A stretch of DNA of 64,000 bases from Achromobacter xylosoxidans (GCF_001457475.1 NZ_LN831029.1:6076001-6140000), one strand, 5' to 3'; shown: positions 52,801 to 61,520, counted from the first letter of the stretch. A program made the numbers and translations. The notes: generated by a model not told the origin, from the sequence alone.

Positions 52801-52949
52801 CGGCGCTGTTCAGCGTCATGTGCGGCGAGGTCATCGTGCTGGATGGGCAGGGCAAGCTGACCTGGCCGCGCGAAAAGCTCACCTGCCCCGACGCCGCCGA
52901 AATGGAATACGCGCCCGCCCCCGAATCCGCCAAAGCAGAACAATCATGA
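49848..52949 (+). CDS. Large secreted WG-repeat protein (first of a pair)
   Basis: 1033 residues from MTRAFALRPLALATLLAS, signal peptide ending near ATAES. WG repeats (D-x-x-G-x-W/x-V/I-x-P-x-F) fill both halves: TWGYIDKQGRMVITPAFQEAESF, LWGYIDARGNWVIKPRF, RFGTIDAEGNWVMEPRYA, RWGVIDRQGKWIVPATY, LLGYIDLTGRYVIAPEF. Between them, near residues 362-460, lies an Ala/Asp/Thr linker made of ADAAT-type units. Cysteine pairs sit close to both ends of the mature chain. Role unknown; WG repeats are thought to bind proteins or glycans. Confidence 0.88.
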   Translation: MTRAFALRPLALATLLASFGPLPATAESIADWQQDCVGRTYAINPDVSCNRPYAEGLAAVLTGKASDQAGTWGYIDKQGRMVITPAFQEAESFQNGLAAVQRDGLWGYIDARGNWVIKPRFTRASGFNAEGTALVEAEERDVLINRQGQVLKTFELGTRSWGFEPGQKLAAMEMPQPPQLFNTATGHALTLPADVMTLARPESGYLPAQQRSLRYGGWWGLLDANGRWAIAPGVLRSQQAPLRDGDTLAVYRRDEWEFVRPDGSPLTATRYETVQRVVPGLWLTKPRGKAPFALLDAALKPLYTFTRDYLSVEEADGWKVLADIDAVVLINPAGKHQVVPAVFGDVNVNNGLAWLHGQAPFDASAPDAAGPTSEADAATEADAATQADAATAATAAAEADAAIETAAADTVTAPANIDVAQDPAQVEADAQAVADAAAAGAEAAAAAADAATSADAGGRDPERTLVQIYRPDGTPLLDADTVKQLRQYQVMPFTAKPVGGRSRSARQDRDGLPLALLRPKDYTQLNGILTRAGKIVTNPDWDDMNTYGAVAPLVVQTRERRFGTIDAEGNWVMEPRYAGIGGFKGAYAWARTPDMTRGNAILIDTRGTVQKLPAQVAANGEKLDGDLLYYYTLDERRQRRWGLWNIRGASVAVKPSLDRIDDFEDDWAKAQENDRWGVIDRQGKWIVPATYSGSYDLEYLGNGHLLAREPKSEEASDYGDNYRLINLRTGKRSVVLHDKPQDLKQGRYLAQGKDGATLLFDAQGGMTRLFEGKPDRQEQYGDWIYVQYRASNGAIDARGNLKVSAGTGEFNPFFVQPEGLARVYDGQRYRVMNENGKALLEKLGDGTPLASMKRVVFRDRKNSQSVMTDLQGREITRFKGEFTIEERTASEGVVTYRGDGDRYGFVNADGKRIVGPYFNRLGPLRDGLALARRDQRSGQLLGYIDLTGRYVIAPEFGWADDFHEGRALVRREGLLEFIDKRGATTALFSVMCGEVIVLDGQGKLTWPREKLTCPDAAEMEYAPAPESAKAEQS

Positions 52950-55822
52950 CCTCACGCGCGTTTCATGCCACCCGCATCGCCTGCGCCGTCGCCGCGCTCG
53001 GCGTTTCCCTGTCCGCCCAGGCGCAGTATCGATATGGCCAGGCCAACTGCGTCGACAGCCTGATGGATGCCGCCGCGGTCTACCGCGACCAGGACCAATA
53101 CGGCCCCACCGGCTGCATCGGCACGCTGTCGGACGATCGCGCCGCCGTGCTGCTGCCATCCGCCCTGGAGCCGATCGACCGGGTCCCCATGGACCAATCC
53201 CTGCGCCGGCACGCCTGGGGTTTCGTCGATGGCAACGGCAGGCTGGCCATCAAGCCACAGTTCGAACGCGTGGGCGACTTCCACCACGGCCTGGCGGCGG
53301 TGCGCTGGCAAGGCAAGTGGGGGTACGTCGACGCCAAGGGCCGGATGGCGGTGCCGCCGCGCTACGACGCCGCCTTCAGTTTCGTCGAGAATGGGTTGGC
53401 GCTGGTGATGCGCGACGGCCAGTACCAACTGATCGATCGCAGCGGCGCGGCGGTCGGCGACGCGATCGATCCCAGCGTCGAAAGCGCGTGGTTGCACGAA
53501 GGGTCGCCAGCCAGGCTATCGGTCAGCTACCGCGAAGAATACCGCTCGCCCGATGGCGAACGGCGCTACGCCCGGGACGGCATCCGCATCCTGTCCCACT
53601 ATGGCAAGGATCTGTTCATCGCGATCGACAACCACGGGATGTATGGCCTGCTCGACGCCAACTGGAACTGGCGCGTGGCGCCCAGTTTCAGCGACATCTC
53701 GCAACGCAAGGGCGACGCCGTGGCGCTGGCTATCGGTGAGGAGGAAGTCGTGCTGATCGACGCCGGCGGCGGACTGATCGGCGAAGGCCAGGGCTATCAA
53801 CGCATGACGCGCGTGGGCAACGCCTTCTGGAGCGCGCAGCTGCCGCGCAAGGGTTACGCCTTGCTGGACGCCTCGGGCAAGACACTGACGACGCTGACCC
53901 CGGAGGAAGCGCAAGCGTCGACGCTCCATGACGATACGCTGCTCTATCTGTCGGGCGAGACGCTCAAGGCGTTCGTTCCCGGCCGTGCCGAGCCGGTAAC
54001 GCTGGGCGCCGGCCTCCAGCCCGTGCAGGAGGAAGGCGGCTACCTGCTGTTGCACGATGCGGCCGGCCAGGTCGCCGGCTTGCTGACGCCCAAGGGCGTC
54101 TGGCTGCAGGGCGACAGCGCGCCGCCCTGGCTGGCGAAAGCCAGCCGGCTGACGCTGCGCCAGGGCAAGCTGTGGCTGTCGGACAAGGACGGCCAACTGC
54201 TCAACGCACTCGATGCCGACGGCCGCACGGTGCTGCAGCCCGAAGCGCTGCAAGCGGCGCAAGGCTCGCAATTGCAGGACATGCCGCTGGATGTGCCGGG
54301 CGGACCGCTCGGCCTGCTGGGCCAGGGCTATTGCCACTGCAACGACGGCGGCGCGGGCCTGCTGCTGGCCGATGGCGGCGTCGCCACCGACCAGGCCTGG
54401 AACGAGGTCGTGTCGCTCGATGGCGAGCGCGATGGCTACGCCGCCGACGACGACAACGCCGAAAAGCTCGGCGCCGATCAATTGCGTTTCGCCGCGCACA
54501 CCAACGAGGGCGTGCTGTTGCTCGATGGCAGCGGCAAACCGATGGACTTGCCCATGCAGCAATACATCGGCGCCTTCCGGCAGGGCTATGCGCTGGTCTA
54601 CGCCAAGGGGGTGACGCAGCTGATCGACCGCGCCGGCAAACGCTACGCGTTGCCGGATTATTTCGAGGCCGAAGTGGTCGCGCCCGGCCTGGTGCGCTAC
54701 TTGAAGACCGCCGCCGAAGGCGATCCCTGGGGCCTGTACGATTTCCACGCCGGCAAGGAGGTGTCGGCCCCGGTGTTCCAGTTCATCGGCGGCTTCCGCG
54801 ACGGCCAGGCGGCCGCCTCGCTCGGCCCCGGCAAGGTGGGCGTGATCGACCTCCAGGGCAAATGGGTCGTGCCGCCGCGCCACCACGACGTCAAGCGCGT
54901 CAGCGACAAACTGTGGCTGGTGCAGCAGCCCGGCCCGCAGGAGAACGAGTATCGTCGCCCCACCTCGCTGGTCAATCGCGACGGGCGCGCCCTGACGCCC
55001 TTCGAGCCGGGATTGGAGGCCTCGCGCGAAGCCAACGGCACTTTCCTGGCCTATAACGACAAGCAGCGCTGGGTGATCTCGCCCGACGCCTCCGATGCGC
55101 TCGATCTGCAGGACGCCAGCTACACGGCGATGGGCGACTGGCTCGCGGTCCGCCGCGCCGACCGCCACGGCTACGTGGACGGCCAGGGCCGCTGGCAGTT
55201 CGCGCCCGGCCCGGTGGCCGGCACGGCGTTCCAGGGCGCGCCGGCGCGGGCGCTGCTCAGCGGCGACGATGGCGCGCGCCTGATCGACACGCAAGGCAAG
55301 ACCGTCGCCAGCCTGCCGGCCGGTGAGTGGTACTGGCCCGCCGGCGCGGATTGGCTGGTGCGGCGCCACGAACGACAGGGCATGCCGGCCACCTCCTATG
55401 TCGACACGGCCGGCAAGGTCCGCCTGACACTGGCCGGCAACGCCACGGCATTCTCGGAAGGCCAGGCGGTGGTCGCGCAGCCCAATGGCGGCATGCGCGC
55501 GGTCGACGAGAAGGGCGTGGCGAACGGGCCGGCATTCGACTACCTGGGCGCCCGGCACGACGGCCTTTCGATCGCGCTGGTCGGCGATCAATATGGCTAT
55601 GCGGACGGACAGGGCCGCATGGCGATCGCGCCGGCCTACCTGTGGGCTTCCGACTACACGAACCAGCGCGCCGTGGTGTCGACCCGGGAGCAGTCGATGA
55701 TCCTGGACGCAAGCGGCGCCGTGCGGGCCCGTGTCGGCATGGAATGCGGCGTGCGCACGCTCTACGGGAGCTACGGCCAGCGGCTGTGGCCGTTGTCGCT
55801 GCCGAAGGGCTGCCGTCGGTGA
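52946..55822 (+). CDS. Large secreted WG-repeat protein (second of a pair)
   Basis: 958 residues from MTSRAFHATRIACAVAALG, signal peptide ending near SAQA. WG repeats: AWGFVDGNGRLAIKPQFERVGDF, KWGYVDAKGRMAVPPRYDAAFSF, MYGLLDANWNWRVAPSF, HGYVDGQGRWQFAPG, QYGYADGQGRMAIAPAYLW. No Ala-rich linker. Cysteine pairs near both ends (ANCVDSL/TGCIG and MECGVRT/PKGCRR) mirror those of its partner. The start overlaps the stop of the first gene (ATGA), so both are made together. Confidence 0.88.
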   Translation: MTSRAFHATRIACAVAALGVSLSAQAQYRYGQANCVDSLMDAAAVYRDQDQYGPTGCIGTLSDDRAAVLLPSALEPIDRVPMDQSLRRHAWGFVDGNGRLAIKPQFERVGDFHHGLAAVRWQGKWGYVDAKGRMAVPPRYDAAFSFVENGLALVMRDGQYQLIDRSGAAVGDAIDPSVESAWLHEGSPARLSVSYREEYRSPDGERRYARDGIRILSHYGKDLFIAIDNHGMYGLLDANWNWRVAPSFSDISQRKGDAVALAIGEEEVVLIDAGGGLIGEGQGYQRMTRVGNAFWSAQLPRKGYALLDASGKTLTTLTPEEAQASTLHDDTLLYLSGETLKAFVPGRAEPVTLGAGLQPVQEEGGYLLLHDAAGQVAGLLTPKGVWLQGDSAPPWLAKASRLTLRQGKLWLSDKDGQLLNALDADGRTVLQPEALQAAQGSQLQDMPLDVPGGPLGLLGQGYCHCNDGGAGLLLADGGVATDQAWNEVVSLDGERDGYAADDDNAEKLGADQLRFAAHTNEGVLLLDGSGKPMDLPMQQYIGAFRQGYALVYAKGVTQLIDRAGKRYALPDYFEAEVVAPGLVRYLKTAAEGDPWGLYDFHAGKEVSAPVFQFIGGFRDGQAAASLGPGKVGVIDLQGKWVVPPRHHDVKRVSDKLWLVQQPGPQENEYRRPTSLVNRDGRALTPFEPGLEASREANGTFLAYNDKQRWVISPDASDALDLQDASYTAMGDWLAVRRADRHGYVDGQGRWQFAPGPVAGTAFQGAPARALLSGDDGARLIDTQGKTVASLPAGEWYWPAGADWLVRRHERQGMPATSYVDTAGKVRLTLAGNATAFSEGQAVVAQPNGGMRAVDEKGVANGPAFDYLGARHDGLSIALVGDQYGYADGQGRMAIAPAYLWASDYTNQRAVVSTREQSMILDASGAVRARVGMECGVRTLYGSYGQRLWPLSLPKGCRR

Positions 55823-55866
55823 GGAAATGCGCGTGAGCGCGGCGCGGGCGCCGCGCGCACGCCCCG

Positions 55867-56727
55867 CTATTGCGTGTCGAGGGCCAGGTAGCGGCGCGTC
55901 TGCACGATTTCCTCGCGCTCCTTGAAACTGGTCAACCGATCGGCCAGCGCGCTGCTGTCGCCGCTTGCGCGGATCGCCGCCAGGGTGGCCTGCATGGCGT
56001 GGATCGCCGCGCGCTGCAGGTCCGAAGGGATGATGGCCAGGCGATATCCCATCGCCGCCAGGTCGGGCAGCGGCACCAGGGGCGTCTTGCCGCCATAGAA
56101 CATGTTGATCAGCTTCAGGCCCGGCAGCCGGTCCGCGATGGCGCGGATCTGCTCCAGCGTTTCCGGCGCCTCGACGAACACCATGTCGGCGCCCGCCTTC
56201 ACATAGCGTTCGGCGCGCGCGATGGCGGCATCGAAGCCTTCCACCGCGATGGCGTCGGTGCGGGCGATCACCAGCGTGTCGGCATCCGCCAGCGTCTGGC
56301 GCGCGATGTGCACCTTGCGGCACATTTCCTCTGCGTCCACCAGGCTCTTGTCATCCAGGTGGCCGCAACGCTTGGGAAACGACTGGTCCTCGATATGGAA
56401 GGCGGCGACGCCGGCGCGTTCCATGACGCGCACGGTGCGCTCGACGTTGGCCGACCCGCCGAAGCCGGTGTCGGCGTCGGCCACCACCGGCAGGCCGCTG
56501 GCGTCGACGATCTTCTCGACCCGGTCCATGACCTCGGTGAAACTCAGCAGCCCGATGTCGGGAAAGCCGGCCGCGCGGGCGATGGCGCCGCCGCTGGCGT
56601 ACACCGCATTGAAGCCGGCGGCCGCCACCAGGCGGGCCGACATGCCGTCGTAGGCGCCAGGCGCCACCACGATGTCCTGGGCGAGATGCTGGCGCAAACG
56701 CGCGCCGGGAGTAAGGGTCGTAGCCAT
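55867..56727 (-). CDS. PEP mutase / isocitrate lyase superfamily enzyme
   Basis: 286 residues; the ATG at 56727 has AAGGAA upstream. VAPGAYDGMSARLVAAAGFNAVYASGG, VVADADTGFGGSANVERTV, IEDQSFPKRCGHL (catalytic Cys loop as in lyases), VIARTDA and FVEAPETLEQI are typical. Likely a lyase or decarboxylase acting on a 2-methylisocitrate- or oxaloacetate-like acid; family members labelled carboxyvinyl-carboxyphosphonate mutase are often misnamed. Divergent from a LysR gene. Confidence 0.85.
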   Translation of the reverse strand: MATTLTPGARLRQHLAQDIVVAPGAYDGMSARLVAAAGFNAVYASGGAIARAAGFPDIGLLSFTEVMDRVEKIVDASGLPVVADADTGFGGSANVERTVRVMERAGVAAFHIEDQSFPKRCGHLDDKSLVDAEEMCRKVHIARQTLADADTLVIARTDAIAVEGFDAAIARAERYVKAGADMVFVEAPETLEQIRAIADRLPGLKLINMFYGGKTPLVPLPDLAAMGYRLAIIPSDLQRAAIHAMQATLAAIRASGDSSALADRLTSFKEREEIVQTRRYLALDTQ

Positions 56728-56831
56728 GGGCATTCCTTGAAAACGGGATATCGATGCCCGCATCATCGTCCCGCGGAACTAGAATGTCCAATATATGGAA
56801 AATCTATAACCAGTACTTTTTGGATACTGAT

Positions 56832-57710
56832 ATGGAACTGCGCCACCTGCGCTATTTCGTCGCCACGGCCGAGGCCCAGCACTTCACCCGCGCGGCCGAG
56901 CAGCTTGGCATGGCGCAGCCGCCGCTGTCGCAGCAGATCCGGCAACTGGAAGAGGAAGTCGGCACGCCGTTGTTCGACCGGCGCGGGCGCGGCGTCAGCC
57001 TGAACGACGCCGGCCGCGCCTTCCTGGCGTGCGCGCAGGACATCCTGCAACGCGCGCACGACGCGGTGCAGACAGCGCAGCGCGCCGCGCGCGGCGAAGT
57101 CGGCGAGCTGTCGCTGGGGTTCACCGAATCGGCCTCGTTCCATCCGGTCGTGACCGAATTGATCCGCCTGTACCGGCAGCAATATCCCGACGTGGAAATG
57201 ACCTTGTCGCAGGACGACAGCGAAACGCTGGTGGCGCGGCTGCGCGACGGCTTGATCGACGCGGCGTTCGTGCGGCCGCCATTCGCGATGGATGGCGGGT
57301 TGCGCTTCACGCAACTGACGGAGGAAGCGTTGATGGTGGCGCTGCCGCTGGGCCACGCGCTGGCGCGGCGCAAGCGCCTGGCGCCGGCCGACCTGGCGCA
57401 GGAACGCTTCATCCAGTATTCGCGCAAGTCCGGCTATGGCCTGAGCGCCGACATCATGGCGGCGTGCCGCCGCCACGGGGTGAACCCGCTGCCGGGCCAA
57501 CGCGCGCCGCAACTGTCATCGGCGGTGAACCTGGTGGCGGCCGGCATGGGGGTGGCGGTCGTGCCGGCCTCGCTGCGCCACCTGCGGCCGGACGGGGTGG
57601 TCTATCGCCCCTTCGCGCTGGACTGGCCGCGCGCGGTGCTGGGGCTGGTGGTGCGCGACGACGCGCCCGGCGGGCGCGTGGCCAATCTGCTGGCGTTGGC
57701 GCGGGCATAG
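56832..57710 (+). CDS. LysR family transcriptional regulator
   Basis: 292 residues from MELRHLRYFVATAEAQHFTRAAEQLGMAQPPLSQQIRQLEEEVGTPLF. A BenM/CatM/CbbR-like LTTR. It is 104 bp from the divergent lyase gene; the intergenic stretch 56780-56830 is AT-rich (CCAATATATGGAAAATCTATAA) and is the probable shared promoter/operator. It likely controls the lyase. Confidence 0.9.
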   Translation: MELRHLRYFVATAEAQHFTRAAEQLGMAQPPLSQQIRQLEEEVGTPLFDRRGRGVSLNDAGRAFLACAQDILQRAHDAVQTAQRAARGEVGELSLGFTESASFHPVVTELIRLYRQQYPDVEMTLSQDDSETLVARLRDGLIDAAFVRPPFAMDGGLRFTQLTEEALMVALPLGHALARRKRLAPADLAQERFIQYSRKSGYGLSADIMAACRRHGVNPLPGQRAPQLSSAVNLVAAGMGVAVVPASLRHLRPDGVVYRPFALDWPRAVLGLVVRDDAPGGRVANLLALARA

Positions 57711-57794
57711 CCGCGCCGGCCCGATGCCGCGCAACAGCGGGACATGATGCGCGATACCGTAGCGCCCGGGCACGGCGGCCTGGACGCGGCGGCC

Positions 57795-58610
57795 TCAGTC
57801 TTCGTGCGACTCGTGCACCGCGATGGCGCCGCGCTTCCAGTAACTGGCGGCGCGGATGCGGCTCTTGTCGACGCCGTGCTGCGCCACCATGATCTCGCGC
57901 ACCGCCTTGGCCACGGCCGACTCCGCCGCGATCCAGGTGTAGCCCTCGCCGGGCGGCAACGCCAACTCGCGCGCCGCCTCCAGCAACAACGTGCTGTAGC
58001 CGGCCGCGGTGCCGTCGCGATGCAGCCAGCGCACCGAGGCGCGGGCCTGGGTCGGCAAGGGGATCTCGTTGGCGGCGCCCGGCACTTCGATCAGCACCAG
58101 CGCCTGCGCCGTGGCGGGCAGCTCCTCCAGGCGGCGGGCGATGGCCGGCAGCGCGGTTTCGTCGCCGATCAGCACGTGCCAGTCAAAGCCCTTGGGCACC
58201 ACGAACGAACCGCGCGGGCCGCCGATACCCAGGCGCTGGCCGACTTGCGCCTGTTCGGCCCAGCTCGAGGCCGGGCCGTCGCCGTGCAGCACGAAATCGA
58301 TGTCCAGTTCCTCGCGCTCGGCGTCGAAACGGCGCGGGGTGTAGTCGCGCGCGGCCGGGCGCGGCGCGCCTTCGGGGAACTTGATGCCATCGGGCCCGAC
58401 CTCGGGCAACGCCAGCGGTTGCGAGGGGTCGGCGGGAAAGAACAGTTTCACGTGGTCGTCGAAGGAGGCGGATACAAAGTCGCGCAGGTCTTCGCCGCGG
58501 AACGTGACGCGGGCCAGCAGGCCGGCGATACGTTCCACGCGGGCCACGGTCAGCACGCGCATCTTGAGCGGATGGCGCACGCGTTCGACGGTCAGGTCGG
58601 TCTGGGTCAT
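57795..58610 (-). CDS. Siderophore-interacting ferric-chelate reductase (YqjH-like)
   Basis: 271 residues from MTQTDLTVERVRHPLK. FAD-binding domain with RDYTPRRFDAERE and ELDIDFVLHGDGPASSWAEQAQVGQRLGIGGPRGSF, and the SIP C-terminal domain with LIGDETALPAIARRLEEL, GYTWIAAESAVAKAVREIM and SYWKRGAIA. Reduces ferric siderophores in the cytoplasm with NAD(P)H. It follows a YqjI-like regulator gene with a 25-bp gap, as one operon. Confidence 0.92.
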   Translation of the reverse strand: MTQTDLTVERVRHPLKMRVLTVARVERIAGLLARVTFRGEDLRDFVSASFDDHVKLFFPADPSQPLALPEVGPDGIKFPEGAPRPAARDYTPRRFDAEREELDIDFVLHGDGPASSWAEQAQVGQRLGIGGPRGSFVVPKGFDWHVLIGDETALPAIARRLEELPATAQALVLIEVPGAANEIPLPTQARASVRWLHRDGTAAGYSTLLLEAARELALPPGEGYTWIAAESAVAKAVREIMVAQHGVDKSRIRAASYWKRGAIAVHESHED

Positions 58611-58635
58611 GGAATCTCCAATGGGGCGGGCGGGA

Positions 58636-59496
58636 TCAGGCAGGGTCCTTGCCCGTGATTTCCTCGGTGGCGCGCCGCAGGATGGCGGCGATGCGGCGCT
58701 GCTCGGCCGGCGACGCGTCGGTGCGTTGCAGCAGCGCATGGCGGATCGCCTGGCGCGCATGCACGAATTCATCGATCCAGCCGGCGGCGTCCTCGTCGCC
58801 GGCGGCCGCGCGCGGTTCGCCGCTCCAGGCCTGGCGCATCCAGTCCATCTTGCGGGCGACGTGCTTGAGCTTGTTGAACATCACCGACAGGCGTTCGCGA
58901 TTGGCTTGCAGGTGCGCGCGGCCGGCATCGGCCAGGTGGTAGCGCTTCTTGCTGCCTTCCTGCTCGACGGTGGCGTAGCCCAGCTCTTCGAGGTAGGTCA
59001 GCGCGGGGTAGACCATGCCGGGGCTGGGCGTGTAGAAGCCGTTGGACATGGCGCCCAGCGCCTTGATCAGCTCGTAGCCATGGCTGGGGTTCTGCTCCAG
59101 CAGGCCGAGCAGCATCAACTGCAGGTCGTCAGCGGTGACCTTGCGGCCGCGCGCGAAGTGGCGGCCATCGCCGCCGAAGCTGTCGTCGGCGTCGCCCCCC
59201 CGGCCGCCCCATGGGCCGCCGAACCAGCCGCCGCCCCCGCCGCCGGCATGGCGTCCGTGGCGGCCGCGGCCGCCCTCGTGCCAGTCGCCGGTGGCGTAGC
59301 GGGCGCCACGACCGTGACCGTGTTCGCGTTCGCCCGGGTGGCCGTGGCGTTCATGATGATCGTAGCGCTCGGCGCGCTCGTGGAATTCTTGGTGGCCGTG
59401 GTGGTGCCCGTGATGGCCACGGCCTCCGGAATGGGCGTCGCGCAACTCGTGGCGCGCGCCGCAGGCAAAGGCGGTCAGGAAGTGGAAATGGCGCAT
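58636..59496 (-). CDS. PadR family metal-responsive regulator (YqjI-like) with His-rich N-terminus
   Basis: 286 residues. The first 110 residues are rich in His, Gly and Arg (GHHGHHHGHQEFHERAER, HGHPGEREHGHGRG), like the Ni/Fe-binding extension of E. coli YqjI but longer. A PadR winged helix follows (DLQLMLLGLLEQNPSHGYELIKAL, GFYTPSPGMVYPALTYLEELGYATVEQEGSKKRYHLADAG). Likely represses itself and the reductase gene until metal binds. Its predicted operator is just upstream. Confidence 0.9.
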   Translation of the reverse strand: MRHFHFLTAFACGARHELRDAHSGGRGHHGHHHGHQEFHERAERYDHHERHGHPGEREHGHGRGARYATGDWHEGGRGRHGRHAGGGGGGWFGGPWGGRGGDADDSFGGDGRHFARGRKVTADDLQLMLLGLLEQNPSHGYELIKALGAMSNGFYTPSPGMVYPALTYLEELGYATVEQEGSKKRYHLADAGRAHLQANRERLSVMFNKLKHVARKMDWMRQAWSGEPRAAAGDEDAAGWIDEFVHARQAIRHALLQRTDASPAEQRRIAAILRRATEEITGKDPA

Positions 59497-59525
59497 GGGA
59501 GGCCTCGCTGGTGTCTGACGTGTTA

Positions 59526-59561
59526 CTTACGATGTATCTTACGATATAGATCGTACGATAC
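59526..59561 (-). promoter_or_regulatory. YqjI-type operator upstream of the PadR gene
   Basis: A 28-bp near-perfect palindrome (59534-59561) with 12-bp arms GTATCTTACGAT and ATCGTACGATAC (one mismatch) around ATAG. The half-site CTTACGAT is repeated 12 bp away at 59526-59533. PadR proteins bind such dyads. Confidence 0.7.
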
Positions 59562-59603
59562 ACAGACACGATTCAGGCCGTCAAGCGTCTTTTGATCCCA
59601 CGA

Positions 59604-60500
59604 CTATCCGCGCGCCTCGCCCAGCACCCCGGCGGCGATGCCGCCCACGATCAATGCCATCCCCAGCAGCAGCGACAGGCCCAGCGCCTCGCGCAACAGC
59701 GCCGCCGAGCACAGCAGGCCCACCACCGGCACGCCCAGCAGGCCGAGCGCGGTCAGGCCCGCGGGCAATGACCGGTTCACGTTCACGGCCGCCCAATACG
59801 CCACGGCAATGCCGAACACGCCGCCATAGCCCAGCAGCCAGGCCAGCCCCGGACTCCAGATCACGCGCGGCGCGCCCTCGGTCGCCCAGGCCAGGGCGGT
59901 CAGCACCACCGATGCCAGCAACGCCTGCCAGAAGGCCAGCTCGAACGGCGGCGTGACCCAGCGATGCGCGCGCACGTAGACGATGTTGGCGGCCCAGCAC
60001 AGCGCCGCCAGCAGCACCAGGCCATTGCCGAACACGGCATCGTGATCGCGCCAGTCGAACGCCAGCGGGTTGAAGATGACGACCAGCCCCAGCAGGCCGA
60101 GCGCCAGCCCCAGCTGCCGTCCGCGGCCGATCGGTTCGCCCAGGAACAGTCGCGCCGCCGGGATGACCCATAGCGGCGTGGTGTAGGCCAGCACCACCGA
60201 GCGGCCGGCCGGCACGTATTGCAGGCCCAGGCTGACCAGCGCCGCGAAGGCGCCCATGTGCAGCAGGCCCACGCTCAGGATCACGGGGATGTCGGCCTTG
60301 ACCGGCCAGGCAACGCGCCGCAGCGCCAGGCCCAGCGCCAGCAGCGCGGCAGTGCCGACAACGCTGCGTGCCGCCACCGCCCAGACCGGCGTCATGTATT
60401 GCAGCAGCAGCTTGCTGACGACCCAGGTGAAGCCCCAAGCCAGCACCACCACCACGAGCAGCGACAGGGCCTTGCGGCGGGACAGGATTTCAGCGGGCAT
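59604..60500 (-). CDS. EamA/DMT family transporter
   Basis: 298 residues with ten predicted helices in two EamA halves: ALSLLVVVVLAWGFTWVVSKLLLQYM, FAALVSLGLQYVPAGRSVVLAYTTPLWVIPAARLFLGEPIGR and VNVNRSLPAGLTALGLLGVPVVGLLCSAALLREALG. Metabolite exporter-type; substrate unknown. Confidence 0.9.
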   Translation of the reverse strand: MPAEILSRRKALSLLVVVVLAWGFTWVVSKLLLQYMTPVWAVAARSVVGTAALLALGLALRRVAWPVKADIPVILSVGLLHMGAFAALVSLGLQYVPAGRSVVLAYTTPLWVIPAARLFLGEPIGRGRQLGLALGLLGLVVIFNPLAFDWRDHDAVFGNGLVLLAALCWAANIVYVRAHRWVTPPFELAFWQALLASVVLTALAWATEGAPRVIWSPGLAWLLGYGGVFGIAVAYWAAVNVNRSLPAGLTALGLLGVPVVGLLCSAALLREALGLSLLLGMALIVGGIAAGVLGEARG

Positions 60501-60579
60501 GGCGGACGGTGGCGAATGGAAAGCGGATCGCCCCGACTATAGAAGTGCGCCTCGCCCCCGCCCTAGAGCCACGCCACGG

Positions 60580-61518
60580 CTATTGCCTGGAGCCACGCGC
60601 GGCCGCGCGCGGCTTGCGGGCCAGCCAGCGCGCAAAGGCCGCGGCCTGAGGTTCATCCGGCGCGGGCGCGTAGACCACCAGGCGCAGATGGCGGCTTTCA
60701 TCGACCGACAGGGTGGAATGCTCGAATGCCACTTCGCCCAACGCCGGCAGGCGCAGGCTGCGCACGCCCATGCAGGCGCCATGCACGTCGTGCTCGCGCC
60801 ACCAGGCCTTGAAATCGGGCGCCACGCGTTCGAGTTCATCGACCAACTCGGTGATGTCCGGCGCGCCCGAGGCCGAAGCGAAATCGCGGCGGAAGGTGGA
60901 CAGCATCGCCGGCGCCTGCGCCCCCCAATCGACGAACAGTTCGCGCATCGCCGGATCCACGAACAGCATCCACAATAGATTGCGCCGTCCCGCCGGCTGC
61001 GCGCCGAAACCGAACACGCGTTCGGCGGCGGCGTTCCACACCACCACGTCCCAACGCAGGTTGAGGATATAGGCGGGACGGGTGGACAGGTCGTCCATCA
61101 GGCGGCGCACCTGGGGCGGCACGGTGCACCAGGTGCGTCCCGGCTCCGCCGGCGGGCGCTGGTGCGCCAGCAGGTACAGGTGGCGCCGTTCGGCCGCGTC
61201 CAGTTTCAGCACCCGCGCCAGGTTTTCCAGGAAGGTGGCCGACACGCTGATGTTGCGGCCCTGCTCGAACCAGGTGTACCAGGCCAGGCCGACCCCAGCC
61301 AGCGCCGCCACTTCCTCGCGCCGCAGGCCGGGCGTGCGGCGGCGGCCGCCAGCAGGCAGCCCCACGGCGGCGGGACTCAGGCGTTCGCGGCGCAGCCGCA
61401 GGAATTCGGCCAGGTCGGCGCGGGTGCGGTCCAGCCGCTGCGCGCCCGGCCCGGGGGCGTCGGCCCGCGCTGCCGGCGCGGTGGCCGGAGCGCTGTCATG
61501 CAAGGCGGAACGGGGCAT
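60580..61518 (-). CDS. XRE family regulator with MmyB-like ligand-binding domain
   Basis: 312 residues. HTH near residues 40-105 (LAEFLRLRRERLSP, RTPGLRREEVAALAGVGLAWYTWFEQGRNISVS), then a PAS-like MmyB domain (RPAYILNLRWDVVVWNAAAERVFG, NLLWMLFVDPAMRELFVDW). Members often control a neighbouring exporter or oxidoreductase. Divergent from an MFS exporter, with an inverted repeat touching its start. Confidence 0.9.
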   Translation of the reverse strand: MPRSALHDSAPATAPAARADAPGPGAQRLDRTRADLAEFLRLRRERLSPAAVGLPAGGRRRTPGLRREEVAALAGVGLAWYTWFEQGRNISVSATFLENLARVLKLDAAERRHLYLLAHQRPPAEPGRTWCTVPPQVRRLMDDLSTRPAYILNLRWDVVVWNAAAERVFGFGAQPAGRRNLLWMLFVDPAMRELFVDWGAQAPAMLSTFRRDFASASGAPDITELVDELERVAPDFKAWWREHDVHGACMGVRSLRLPALGEVAFEHSTLSVDESRHLRLVVYAPAPDEPQAAAFARWLARKPRAAARGSRQ

Positions 61519-61520
61519 AG

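Noticed and set aside
49722..52943. Open frame of 1073 codons on the minus strand
   Set aside because: It is antisense to the first WG-repeat gene. High GC with G/C third positions removes stops on the opposite strand; the protein is low in motifs, rich in His, Gln, Arg and Val, and lacks any family signature.
53516..56323. Open frame of 935 codons on the minus strand
   Set aside because: It spans the antisense of the second WG gene and another frame of the lyase gene; no signature and unlike any family.
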